From: Isoetes taiwanensis
Lineage: Eukaryota; Streptophyta; Lycopodiopsida; Isoetales; Isoetaceae
Direction of reading: 5' to 3'
DNA length: 64,000 nucleotides
Assembly (NCBI GenBank): GCA_021234155.1
Contig: JAJEKV010000040.1
Coordinates: 8,723,541 to 8,787,540 of the forward strand
The notes beneath the pieces are model-generated. The model saw only the letters and a list, made by a program, of their open reading frames with translations. It made no database searches and was not told the DNA's origin. Shown piece by piece: positions 51,262 through 61,563 of the stretch. A program made the translations under genes and the position numbers. Position 1 is the stretch's first letter; each line of letters starts with the position of its first letter.

Positions 51262-51560
51262 ATTTGAATCATTTGCATTTTGTGCTAACTCTGCTCAGAC
51301 AGCATAAGTTATATGCAAAAATGTCAAAGTATGAGTTTTTGAAAGCAAAGGTGGAATATTTGGGCCACATTGTATCTTGCGTAGTTTCCTGGGGTTGGCC
51401 ATCTATTATCGCCGACTTTTCTGGAAGTTTGCTAAGATTGCAGCTGCTCTAACTATGTTATTTAAAACTAATGTCCATTGGCAATGGGCAGCGAAGCATT
51501 CTGCTGTGAAAAACTAGTTATTCAAAGGCACTAGGAGTTGTGCCAGCAGATTTCTATAGT
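51262..51560 (+). pseudogene. Ty3/gypsy reverse-transcriptase remnant with internal deletion
   Basis: Reads NHLHFVLTLLRQHKLYAKMS then KYEFLKAKVEYLGHIVS, the end of a gypsy RT domain. A gap of roughly 20-25 residues follows, then FLGLAIYYRRLFWKFAKIAA and ALTMLFKTNVHWQWAAKHS in another frame, the start of the connection/RNase H region. Two frames and a TAG make it dead. Confidence 0.8.
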
Positions 51561-51966
51561 TCCATTTTGCCTATTTTTGCAGGCTGAGCGCAATGGAGAG
51601 ATCATTGAGATTCTATGAGAGGATACAGGTGAAATAGACAAATATGGTGGATAAAAATATCTTTTCTCCCCTTAGATTGATCATTGATTTGTTGCATGCA
51701 GATCATATCGGCTATGGAGCTCCATTGATTGTGGTTGGGCCAACTTTTCCTGGGATGAAGAAACTTGCTTGCTAGGGTTTCATTTACATTGGCAGAGAAA
51801 AAGTTCAAAGTTTCTTGGTACAGAGGAATGCATGTGAAAATTGAAAACCAGCTTTTGCCAATGCAAGTCCTTTTCCCACTTTTAAGCTCTCTCTTCTGCA
51901 TTTTTTTAGTCAAAAAGACCTCCTGCTTCTTGTGTCTCATTTTTTATTGCCAAATTTCTCATCATC
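51561..51966. other. Probable gypsy RNase H relic or intergenic
   Basis: Follows the RT remnant. A weak trace of the RNase H region is possible but I cannot read conserved residues. Confidence 0.3.
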
Positions 51967-52615
51967 TTTACTAGTTCTACTATCTCCGCTAACTTGGCCA
52001 TGAACATAACTTCTAGCATTAATTTTTCACTAACAACTTGATTGATGTTGACTTGACTTTATACGTCGGCATTGTCAGAAACTGAGGACGGGCATGATGG
52101 ATATTGAATCTATTTCCTCTTGATTGCAAGCCAAGTGCTCTACTACCACCCTACTTTCTGCCTGGGGTCAAATTGTTTCCAGTATATATTCCAACATCTC
52201 TTGGAACCATCGACTAACCATGGTTTTGCTTGCAAACCAATGCTACTGCCAGTTAAATACCCCCATTCCCATAAATATGTGGACTTACCATCCCGTGTCA
52301 CAACAAAACATGCTCCCATGTCATTTTTTATCCAATATTCTGACATCCTCCTTCAAGTGAATATGATTTTAAGCCTAATGCTCCTCCCTAAGACAAAACC
52401 AAGCCTAGTTTTGAGCTGCAAAAGTTTTGGTGAAGATATCCTTACTAAGTTCTTCTACCTTCTCACGAGCATGATAATAAAAGTTTTAACATGTTTTCTC
52501 GTGATATGTGCAGGATGGTTTACCGGGAGTTTAAGAATCAGAAAACATGGAAACGAAAGCTGAACACTTTTGGTGAGAAAACTGCCTTAGGCATTGGTTT
52601 ACACAGAGTCTTCGC
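51967..52615 (-). repeat. Dispersed repeat R1, copy 2
   Basis: Second copy of the repeat in intron 2 of the EDM2-like gene (35,145-35,790), with the same tRNA-like core on the minus strand at about 52,085-52,155 (GGGTGGTAGTAGAGCAC, loop CTTGCAA). Confidence 0.8.
52085..52152 (-). tRNA. tRNA-like element, second copy
   Basis: Anticodon-type stem CTTGG/TCAAG with loop CTTGCAA, again TGC. The T-arm-like stem is weakened (ATAGA opposite TCCAT) and the acceptor end reads CCCGTC. It is more decayed than the copy at 35,272-35,336, consistent with a relic moved as part of R1. Confidence 0.3.
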
Positions 52616-53034
52616 ACAAGCTTGCTAGTCATGTCTTGCCACATGTCCATTGATATGCATTATTATTATTTTCTTTGTGACATGATATTGTATCAACACA
52701 TCATAGATTATACGCTTGTAGTGACATGCAACCGCATGACATGCGGTATAGTTCTCTATATTTTGACACGTGTAAATGCTTTGCTTCAAAGCAGCCAATT
52801 CACCAGATGCATGCCCATTCGAGTCTTCCAAGTGGTCTTTTGCTTCTCCATTGTGCAAATTGACGACCGCTTTCTCTCGCCAATGCATTGCTTGGCATTC
52901 TTTCAAGTGGCTATGGATCATTTACATTGTAAGAGATCTCCTAAGCCATTCCCACACTATTGCTTTATTTTCTAGATATTCTTTGAGTCAGCCGAAACGC
53001 TCTTCTAGATCTATCTTATCGACATCGATGAAGT
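52616..53034. other. Intergenic; contains dispersed repeat R2, copy 2
   Basis: 52,706-52,820 matches 38,840-38,943. No gene recognised. Confidence 0.5.
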
Positions 53035-53395
53035 GGGGATAACAACACTCGAGCCTGATATCTTCGTGATAAACTGGGCTTGTCTTAGAGGGCCAGCCAC
53101 TATCCGGTAATGGGCTTAAAGGTGTTTACCCCTTTAACCGGCAGTAGTCATCCATTGCCGGATATCGAGGTTCTGCGCGCCAGATGGGTTATCGTGAGGT
53201 TTGGGAGGCTTCCACGTACCGACATCGCAGGCCCGGGCTGTCCAGACGATTATCATAGGTTCGGATGTCCCCTCCCAAGTCTCAGCTTGCCCCCATTCAA
53301 TCGCTGTGCACCAAGCAGCTCCCGTTTTGATTGCCCTCGTTATGCCCTATCACGCATGAATCAATGGCCGTGAATGCTTGGATCCAAACTTCTAA
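53035..53395. other. GC-rich block of unknown origin
   Basis: A block visibly richer in G, C and CG dinucleotides than the AT-rich flanks (CCGGATATCGAGG, CTGCGCGCCAG, GCAGGCCCGGGC). An 87-codon plus-strand frame at 53,110-53,373 is open but matches nothing I know. CCGG(T/A)TA words recur as TATCCGGTAATGGGC and CATTGCCGGATA, an imperfect inverted repeat. It is present in the noisy left arm, so it belongs to the molecule. Confidence 0.45.
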
Positions 53396-54492
53396 GTAAG
53401 ATGATGATCTAGCTATGTTGTATGATTGGCTCTTTATCTTGCCGTAAGCACTTCCAAGGTTCAAACTACTTAAATATGCAGGATCAAATCTCATGGAGCT
53501 TCAAGTGGGTGATCAACGATGACATATGGAAATGGAGTTGAGCAAGCCTAAGCAAATTAAATTTCTAGGCACTCTATTTATCTGGAGGCTATTCTTCAAC
53601 ATCTATATGTCTCTAATCTCATTGATCAATGCTAATCCATAGATGTCACTCTATTGATTTCATGAATATATAGATAGCAGATTTGGAGCCGACAGATAGC
53701 ACAAACTTGCCATAAAATACCATGTCGTTCAAAGCAGAACCATGCACTAAGCAAGGTTTACACTTTGTCACATATTAAATGGGAACAAACAATAGAGACG
53801 AGTATGTGGTTTTGGATTGCATTAAATGGGAGAAAACAATAAAGATGAGGATGTGGATTCGGATCATCAATGATGTCCTTTGAGGTAGACTGGCAATCTA
53901 GGAAAATCCACTATCAACTGCATTCTAAATGTCTCAGCTGTGCTTGGATGTCAAACGAGCAGAGTCTTATACCTATCTACTAACAGAGCCATTGAAAATT
54001 CTGCAGCTTCCCACATTGGATCAATAGACTGACAAGTTGATCAATGTTTTTCTAAGTGCCATAGAGTTATAATTAGGGAGAAGATGCGCAACAAGATCTT
54101 CACCTTTGGCAAGCTTTCCTCGAAACAAGTGGTTTTATGCTGAATGCAAGGAACTTAAATGACCCGCTTAGTAATTGATCATGAAGCTGTGGTACACCAG
54201 ACAATACAAAGCCTTCCTCAAGGGCAAGAAGGTACAATACACTGCAGGCAACAACAAAAATGTTTGATCGCCAACCCAGAACATTTACAAAAGGACTACT
54301 ACAAAAGCATTGATGGGTACAATACAGTGGGTATAATACTTGATGACTACAATAGGTACAATACTTGATGCAACGTTCCTAATGGAATTGCAATGAGGTA
54401 CCGATACAGACATACCTAGCATTTGTTATGATAGAGGCAGATGACTATGACTTGGCACCTCAATTAGTATGTACAGGATGCTTGGCAACAGA
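53396..54492. other. Intergenic; contains fragment R5, copy 2
   Basis: 54,366-54,440 matches 40,965-41,040. Short GGTACAATAC repeats occur around 54,228-54,368. Nothing coding. Confidence 0.45.
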
Positions 54493-54600
54493 GGTGTCAT
54501 TTTAATGTTTAAAAAACTATATTAGCGCAAAGTTCATAATGAAAGTCTTGCATTGATGTAAGGAAAAACTTGTGTGCAGATTAAGAACGAACGACACACA
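54493..54600 (-). repeat. Dispersed repeat R6, copy 2 (inverted)
   Basis: Reverse complement of the intron-2 segment 36,112-36,240, carrying GAGGTGTCATT, AAAGTTCATAA and AAGTCTTGCATTGATGTAA. Confidence 0.7.
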
Positions 54601-55700
54601 ATAGGTAATTCAGAAATTACCTTTGAAAGATGGTATGCATGTTTTGCTATGAGGAGTGTAAAGGTGAGGACATTATTTTGTTTTCATGTCAACCATAGAC
54701 TTGGACTCACCACATCATTCAAACACAATATAAGCATTCTTATAGCTTAGTAAACAATTGAGACAGTGACTCTAGACTATCTCTTGTAGCATACATTTGA
54801 TCTTCCTCCTTTCAGGATCTAAGAAAAATATTCAAATAAGTGGAGCATTCCTTTTGATCTTGAAGTATATTAGTACTCTAAAAGAATCTATTTCGACTGG
54901 ATATATTGAGGACTTCCCTAGGGCCTAAACTTGCTTCGAAGATAATTACTTTCCATTCCTCTCAAGAAGGCGGAATACATGTTGTCCATTAAGGAATCTG
55001 AGTTCCTTGGGCACTTTAGTTGACCTAAAACTATGATTTTATACGTCACAAGATGAACTCTCAACCTACGGAAAGGCTTTCCTAATTCCTACATCCAAGC
55101 GATGTGGCTGGATAGTCGAATGCCTTAATTTCGGCTTGACTTGAAATTTTTGTTACAGTTGCTGCGTCCCACTAGAATTCCAATTTCTATTTATCAACCC
55201 GCCATTCTTGACTGCAAAAGCAATAGGCCTCAAACAAATTTTAGTGTTGCCTTTTGAGGTGGCGTATCAGTTGTTTCAATGCAATTTGTGATTCAACATT
55301 TTTTTTTTGAATTGGATTTTTTTTATTGCATGGTAATTTTTGGTGATCCCTTTCATGGTATCCATTCATTTTTATGGTAGCACATGGGGTTGGACGCATT
55401 ATTTGCTTGATGTGCCAAAGTATATTGAAATAAAATCATCTTGCATAACAAAAGAAATGACAGAAAAATTGACTCCCCAAACTATTACATTCATCCAACT
55501 TCTTGATCATTCTAGATCACAAGCAAAGTGGTAGTCCTTACAAAATCACCAAATGCTTCTCACTAGTTCATGTCCAATATGTGTTCCCAACCAAATATTC
55601 TCCATTCACTGCCTTATATCACATCACTAGTATTTCTGGACTTCAACTTATTTCTCCATTCACTGCCTTGTATCACATCACTAGTATTTCTGAACTTCAA
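54590..55700 (+). repeat. Dispersed repeat R4, copy 2
   Basis: Direct repeat of 50,262-51,235, beginning exactly where inverted R6 ends. It contains an extra internal duplication near its right end: CACATCACTAGTATTTCTG occurs twice about 57 bases apart (55,620 and 55,677). Confidence 0.8.
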
Positions 55701-56701
55701 CTTGTGCTCATGATGCACCCCTCAACAACTTGAATTTTATATAACGTGTTAAAGATGTGTACGCTATTGCCTATGGCACTGGGACAATCTGTTGTGCCTT
55801 GGCATGTGGTATAGTGACATATCATCCGCTTGGTGTGTGTTGAAATAGAACCATGTACTGTAATCTAGAAACAAGACATGCGCTCTAGGGTATGACAGGG
55901 CCTTGCTAAAAACATTGTGCAGAAAATCACGATTTTTTCAAAAAAAAAAAAAGAGAGAGAGGTGGCGGTCAAGGTAGGCATCCAAGGCATGACCTTCGAG
56001 CGAGGATAATCTGTAGCCCCATGGGGTTGTTTTTTCGACTCCAATCCATCACCAGCCGAAAGGAAATTCAAAATATTGATTTATATGGCCTTTCACAATC
56101 TTGGGTAATTTTCTGTGGGATATTTTCCGGAGAGATAAAAAACAGTTTTGCATATGGGTTGGCCCATATCGTGTTCTTCATATGTGGAAATGTGGCTGCC
56201 ATCAGATGTGCACAATTAGAAGATTGTTAAGATTTTTGAGCAGATCATGGAAGACCCTATGTCTGATGCGTATATTAGAATACCTAAGGATCTCTATCTG
56301 GCGCCGATCGTGGCACATGCATTTTGGAATGATGCAGGCTATTAGAGCCCAATAGTAGGACTTGTGTAACCAGTGTTGCTGCAAATGTATTCAGAACACT
56401 TCCAACGTTTAGAAATAATACATTTAAGCGTTATGCCAACCTGAGGTGGTCAAAAACTTCATTCAGATATTATTTTCTACACTGCATATATCCTGGCTAA
56501 TTTTGACACCACCTTCCTCCACTGGCTCCAAATCTCAGGACTTGAAAATAACCCGTCCTTCCTGATTGTTTTCCCCCTAAATCTGGGGACTTGAAAATAA
56601 CCTCTCCTTGATAATAGATGAAGATGGTACTACTATTTTTCTTAAGGATGAAGCAATGTATAATTTAACACAGTAAAACAACTTGATTAACGGACTAGCA
56701 C
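55701..56701. other. Intergenic; contains dispersed repeat R3, copy 2
   Basis: 55,912-56,060 repeats 49,755-49,900. At 56,215-56,345 one frame reads KIFEQIMEDPMSDAYIRIPK and LAPIVAHAFWNDAG, which looks like a protein fragment I do not recognise. The last five bases (56,697-56,701, AGCAC) are the target duplication of the copia element. Confidence 0.5.
56697..56701 (+). repeat. Target site duplication AGCAC, left
   Basis: Five bases directly before the 5' LTR, repeated perfectly at 62,144-62,148 directly after the 3' LTR. Five bases is the normal copia duplication. Confidence 0.9.
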
Positions 56702-57242
56702 TGTTAATATTATATCATGTCACAAAAGAAAAGGAGAATAAAAAATTTTCATGGCTTGGCATGTGGCAGAATACGATGGGTCTAATATGATAATAAAATG
56801 AAATGATATTGCTGAGATATTTAACAACGAATAAAAGGAAATAGAGGCCGTCACAGATGCAGATGCCGGATTTGGATTGAAGCGGGTGTAGTGGGCTGAT
56901 TTGCACAGATTCATTCATGGGTTACTTAGATCGATGCTGCAGTGTTCTTAGCAAGCTATCAGAGTTATCAAAAGCTCTCTACTTCTTGTGTTTTGTGGCT
57001 CTGGATTTTCTATCCGGAATTGCTAAGCGGTGAATCGCCAGCGGATCGCTAATCTGGAGTTTTATATTTGAGGTTGGTGCACTGCTTCAAATCTGTAAGT
57101 GCTTGTGTGTCGGGTGTACATAATGAATCAGATTGTTGATACAGTGATATTTTAATGATTTCCAAGTGCTACAGTATCAAATATTAAGGTCGAAGGTTTG
57201 AAGCTCTTAAAGTTTATTTGCTTGGGTGCCTTTAATTCATCA
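56702..57242 (+). repeat. Copia 5' LTR (541 bp)
   Basis: Begins TGTTAATATTATATCATG and ends TTTAATTCATCA (TG...CA). It matches the 3' LTR along its whole length with scattered substitutions. It lacks about 35 bases present in the 3' LTR (61,906-61,940) and carries a GATATTGCT stretch the 3' LTR lacks. Confidence 0.95.
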
Positions 57243-57243
57243 C

Positions 57244-57255
57244 TGGTATCAGAGC
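57244..57255 (+). other. Primer-binding site, initiator methionine tRNA
   Basis: TGGTATCAGAGC, complementary to the 3' end of plant initiator tRNA-Met, one base after the LTR end. This is the usual primer for plant copia elements. Confidence 0.9.
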
Positions 57256-57406
57256 CAGGTACGGTAGCTGTGTCATATATTTGGCTGTGTCTTCTTATTT
57301 GTAGAAGAATCTGAGTGAAGTGAACAGTAACAAAAGGTGCAGACAAGAAAGCTTAGGCAACTGAGGACATTTGAGTGTGCAGGCCGAATCAGAAAGGAGG
57401 GGCAGG

Positions 57407-57709
57407 ATGGCTACACGATTTGGAGCATCCTTATTAAGTGCAGTAGAGGTGTTTAATGGTGGATCCAGTTTTCAGGTATAGAAAGCAAAGATTAAAAGAG
57501 TTTTGAAATCGGAAGGGCTCTGGGATCTTGTGAAGCTACCAAAAGAAGCAGACAAATTGCAAGAAGCCATGGCTAGACTCGAGAAACTCAAGCAGTGAGG
57601 AAGAGATAAAAAAGGAGAAGGACAAATCCAAGAGCAAAGCTGGTGCGTCTGATACATCTGCAAAAATCAGTGAAGCAAAAGGTATCGTTTGTAGCAAAGT
57701 AGGCCCAAG
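57407..57709 (+). pseudogene. Copia gag start, interrupted
   Basis: ATG at 57,407 opens MATRFGASLLSAVEVFNGGS then SFQV and a TAG at 57,479-57,481 where family members carry Trp (VWK). The frame resumes as KAKIKRVLKSEGLWDLVKLP but meets further stops before 57,709. This is the true 5' end of gag. Confidence 0.75.
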
Positions 57710-59647
57710 TTGTCTCCTAAAGATATGTGGTTGTATCTTCTTAAGAATTACGAAACTAAATCTTCCTCACAGATAGATGTTCTTGAAAAGGAATTAAGAC
57801 GTCTCAAATATCATGATAGTGATAATCTTGAAGTGTTTTTTCAAACCTTAGATATGATAATATTTGATCTTAAAGCTGTTGGTGCTGTAGTTTCAAAAGA
57901 GGCAGAATTACTAGCTATTTCAAGAGCTTTTTCTGAATATGAGCAGATTGCTATTCTTGTAAGAAATGTAGCCAGAAATCGTGAAGAAGCAGAAAGAATA
58001 AATGTAGCCAGAAATCGTGAAGAAGCAGAAAGAATAGTTCGCACGGAAATTGAACAGACGAAAGTTGTGAAGAATGATGATGAAGGTACTGAAATATTAT
58101 ATACCGCTGCTCGTACATGTGGACGTGGACGAAGAGGTAGAGGAGGTAATATTGGTCCATGTTTTGCTTGCAATTCATATGGTCACATAAAAGCAAATTG
58201 CCCAAACTTAGCTAGAGATATTTCTTCTAATGGTGGAAGAGGTCATGTTTCTTCTAATTGTTCCTCTCCTAAGAATCAAGGGAGAAACATAGGAAGAAGA
58301 GGAGGTATGGCACGAGGTGTATCTATCAGGGGGAAAGGTCAAGATAAACCAAGTGCAGTCAATGTAGTTGTTGAAACAGATACTAAGGAAGAAGATGTTG
58401 AGGTAATTCCTAAATCCAATCCTGATTCCGATATTAATGCACGTGCTAATTCTCTTGTAATAGATAGTGGAGCTGAGCGATCCGTAGTCAGCTCTCCAGA
58501 CATGCTTAAGGAATACTCAGGAATTGGGACTAAGCATATTCAATTAGGCAATGGAAGTCTGCGGCGGCTTGACGTAGTAGGATTGCTAGAATTATTTGAT
58601 TTAGATGGAAATCCTGTAAGCTTAAAAGATGTGTTATGTGTGCCATATTTAATCAGGAATTTGATCTCTGTAAGTCAATTAGTAGATTTGGGATTTAAGG
58701 TGGTGTTTGTAAAGAAAGTATGCAAAATACTGCGTGATAATAAAGTGATTTTTCTAGCAAAAAGAAATGGGGATTTATTTGAGTTGCCCAAAAATGAGGT
58801 ATATAGTATGAATGCAACAATGCTTCCATCAGTTAAATTATGGCATGAAAGGTTGGCCCACACACATGTTAAGAATGTTGAATTTATGGCTAAGAAAGGT
58901 CTAATAGATTGTTCTATAGAAAGATGTCGACTTATTTGTCATGGATGCATGCTAGGAAAGCATACGAGAATACCTTTCAAAAAAGGCAGTCAACGTGCAA
59001 ATGATTTTCTTGAACTAGTACATACAGATCTATGTGGGCTGATGAATATAAGAAGTATGAGTGGAAAAAGACTTTATATATCTTTTATTGATGATTATAG
59101 TAGAAGGGCAAAATGTTATTTTCTAACTGAGAAAAGACAAGCATTGGAAGCATTTAAACAATTTGTAGCAGAAGTTGAGTGTGAAACAGGGAAAAAGGTC
59201 AAATGTATACGGTCAGATAGAGGAGGAGAGTACTTATCAAGGAAGTTTAAGAGTTTTTGCTTAGAAAAGGCGATAAGAAGGCAACTTACTTGCAGATATA
59301 GTCCTCAGCAAAATGGGATAGCAGAACGTAAAAATAGAACTGTATTGGATGCCGCTAGAGCAATGATAAAACATGCAAAGCTACCAAATTATTTGTGGGC
59401 AGAAGCAGTTAAAACTGCGTTTCATATTCAAAATCGATTATCTACAGTGAGCATAGGAGGTTGCATACCAGAAGAATTATGGACTGGCAGGTCACAGGAT
59501 TATGATAAATTTAAAGTATATGGATGTCTAACCTATGTTCATATTCCAGAAGAGTTGCGGACAAAGCTTGAAGATCGAGCAATGGAGGCATTTCTTGTAG
59601 GATACGATGAAGAAGCAAAAGGCTATCGACTGTATAGTCCAGAATAA
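57710..59647 (+). CDS. Copia gag-protease-integrase polyprotein segment
   Basis: A 645-codon open frame; its first codon is an arbitrary entry into the older gag frame. Residues 1-125: gag capsid-like region with LRRLKYHDSDNLEVFFQTLD. Residues ~150-163: zinc knuckle CFACNSYGHIKANC. Residues ~249-256: protease LVIDSGAE, catalytic Asp 252. Residues ~380-425: HHCC integrase zinc site (WHERLAHTH ... CHGC). Integrase core triad Asp 440 (HTDLCG), Asp 503 (RSDRGGEY) and Glu 539 (GIAERKNR), the last two separated by 35 residues as in DD35E enzymes. All catalytic residues are present. A TAA at 59,645-59,647 interrupts before RT, but the same frame continues KKVYVSRDATFDES. Confidence 0.95.
   Translation: MSPKDMWLYLLKNYETKSSSQIDVLEKELRRLKYHDSDNLEVFFQTLDMIIFDLKAVGAVVSKEAELLAISRAFSEYEQIAILVRNVARNREEAERINVARNREEAERIVRTEIEQTKVVKNDDEGTEILYTAARTCGRGRRGRGGNIGPCFACNSYGHIKANCPNLARDISSNGGRGHVSSNCSSPKNQGRNIGRRGGMARGVSIRGKGQDKPSAVNVVVETDTKEEDVEVIPKSNPDSDINARANSLVIDSGAERSVVSSPDMLKEYSGIGTKHIQLGNGSLRRLDVVGLLELFDLDGNPVSLKDVLCVPYLIRNLISVSQLVDLGFKVVFVKKVCKILRDNKVIFLAKRNGDLFELPKNEVYSMNATMLPSVKLWHERLAHTHVKNVEFMAKKGLIDCSIERCRLICHGCMLGKHTRIPFKKGSQRANDFLELVHTDLCGLMNIRSMSGKRLYISFIDDYSRRAKCYFLTEKRQALEAFKQFVAEVECETGKKVKCIRSDRGGEYLSRKFKSFCLEKAIRRQLTCRYSPQQNGIAERKNRTVLDAARAMIKHAKLPNYLWAEAVKTAFHIQNRLSTVSIGGCIPEELWTGRSQDYDKFKVYGCLTYVHIPEELRTKLEDRAMEAFLVGYDEEAKGYRLYSPE
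57965..58036 (+). repeat. Exact 36-bp tandem duplication inside copia gag
   Basis: Units 57,965-58,000 and 58,001-58,036 are identical and in frame, duplicating NVARNREEAERI. Identity suggests a young duplication (or an assembly slip) just before the zinc knuckle. Confidence 0.9.
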
Positions 59648-60247
59648 AAAAAGGTATATGTTAGTAGAGATGCAACTTTTGATGAATCAATATTATATAA
59701 GGATAGAAAATTCATAAAGGATGTTAAGAATAAGGAGGAGGTTATTGATAAGTATTCAGAAGATAAAGAAGAATCTAAGACCAATGTGGATATAGATGAT
59801 GATAATAGTCAAATAAATGAGGAATCTATAGTTGATCAGTTACCTGTAGGTGACACTCAACCCCTCAGAAAACGCAAAAGCGAAGTTGAACGCCTAAAAG
59901 AAAATTTGCAAGTAGAGGAGGAGTTGTATGGTAGACAAGAATCTGGAAAAAGTAGACGTCTACAAGCAGTTTTCTTGCCAGATGATAATGTTCCTGCGCT
60001 TATGGCATTATTTGAACCTGGAATACCTAATAGCTTTGATGAAGCGATTAATGCAGAAGATGCAAAAAAATGGAGGCATGCAATGGACGATGAGATGCAA
60101 TCATTCATTAGTAATAATACGTATGAGATAGTAAAGCATCTAGAAGGAAAGAATATAGTAGGAAATAAAAAAGAGGGCCAGATGGAAGCTTACAGAAATA
60201 TAAGGCTAGACTTGTTGCATAGGGATTCTCATAGAAAAAATGTATAG
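59648..60247 (+). pseudogene. Copia integrase-RT linker and RT N-terminus
   Basis: After the TAA the frame runs through an acidic linker (EDKEESKTNVDIDDDNSQIN) to the RT entry motif AEDAKKWRHAMDDEMQSFIS and ISNNTYEIV. It loses frame near 60,165 in an A/G-rich stretch where GNKKEGQMEA replaces the usual K(W)xxK motif, and stops at 60,245-60,247. Confidence 0.8.
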
Positions 60248-60991
60248 ATTATTAGGAAACTTTTTCACCTATTGTTAAACTAACCAGTTTGAGAACTATT
60301 TTAGCATATGCTAATGCCAATGGCCTTGAGCTACATCATATGGATGTAAGCACAGCTTTTTTGAATGCAGATGTTGAAGAGGAAATATATATGAAGCAGG
60401 CGCCAGGATATGAGCAAGGAGAAGACATGGTGTGGAAACTAAAAAAAAGCAGTTTATGGACTAAGGCAAGCTCCAAGGCAATGGTATGTATGCATGGACA
60501 ATCATCTGAAGAAACAAAAATTTGAAAAGCTAAAATCTGACGGGAATCTTTATATTTTTCGCAATAATGATAAGTTCTACATAATAGCTCTCTATGTAGA
60601 CGATTGTATAATGGCATCAAATGATACAGAATGCCTAGATCATTGCAAAACAGTGCTAAAGGAAAAATTTAAAATGACAGATCTAGGTGAACTAAAGCTA
60701 TTTCTTGGTATTGAGGTACATAGAGAGAAAGAATCTAGAAGAATGATTCTTACACAAACAAGAAATATTCAGGGCATTCTAGAAAGGTTCAGAATGGATG
60801 CATGCAATCCAGCAAAAACACCCATGGTAGCGGGTGCAAAATTAAGTAATGAAATGTGTCCAAAATCAGACTTTGAAAAGGCTTCTATAGAAAGGGTACC
60901 ATTTAGAGAGCTTATTGGTTGTCTGCTATATATAGCTAATTGTACACGTCCAGACATAGCTTATGCAGTTATTTTTCTAAGTCGGTTCTAA
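60248..60991 (+). pseudogene. Copia reverse transcriptase core, frameshifted
   Basis: Frame 1 (60,289-60,525) has SLRTILAYANANGLELHHMD then VSTAFLNADVEEEIYMKQAP. An extra base in the A8 run near 60,443 shifts LKKSLYGL into LKKSSLW. Frame 2 (60,494-60,991) carries FYIIALYVDDCIMASND with the catalytic YVDD at 60,593-60,604, then FKMTDLGELKLFLGIEV. Stop at about 60,989. The RT fingers, palm and YVDD are intact in sequence but not in one frame. Confidence 0.9.
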
Positions 60992-61553
60992 ACAATCCAG
61001 GACAAGCACATTGGCTTGCAGCGAAATGAGTGCTTAGATATTTGAAAGGAACTCTCAATAATGGACTAGTATATAAGTGGAACAAGGATTCTAGCTTGGC
61101 TCTAAAGGCATATGCAGATGCAGATTGGGCAGCAGATATAGATTCTCGCAAATCCATATCTGGCTATATTACCATGTTTGGAGAAGCAGCTATATCATGG
61201 AGGAGTAAGAAACAATCCTCAGTTGCTATGTCATCGGCAAGCAGCTGTGTCACTTGCAGCTAAAGAAGTTATGTGGCTAAAAGGATTGTTAGAAGAACTA
61301 GGAATAACACAAGATAATACAGTGTTGTACAGTAATAGCATGAGTTGCATAGCAATGACCAAAAACCCTGTAATGCATGAAAGAACAAAACATATTGCGC
61401 TACATATGCATTTTGTCAGAGATCTGGTCAAAAAAGGTCTAATACAGGTCATATATATGCCAAGTAATAGTCAAATTGCGGACCTTCTCACAAAAGCTTT
61501 GCCAGATGATAAATGTGACAAATTCAAACTAAGGATTGGCATCAGTGTGACAT
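60992..61553 (+). pseudogene. Copia RNase H domain, frameshifted
   Basis: Frame at 61,030-61,263 reads VLRYLKGTLNNGLVYKWNKD and AYADADWAADIDSRKSISGY then SWRSKKQSSVAMSSA. It shifts to the frame AVSLAAKEVMWLKGLLEELG and KNPVMHERTKHIALHMHFVR, ending ADLLTKALPDDK before TGA at 61,553-61,555. About ten bases are missing where STEAEY should be. Confidence 0.9.
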
Positions 61554-61563
61554 GAAGGAGGAG
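61554..61563 (+). other. Polypurine tract of the copia element
   Basis: GAAGGAGGAG immediately before the TG of the 3' LTR, the plus-strand primer. Confidence 0.85.

Noticed and set aside
1-56705. Genuine giant palindrome or segmental inverted duplication
   Set aside because: Corruption is uniform across exons, introns and repeats, deletion-biased and CG-enriching, and one arm is clean while the other is ruined. Real arms would both diverge, mostly by C-to-T changes. Only read data can exclude it fully.
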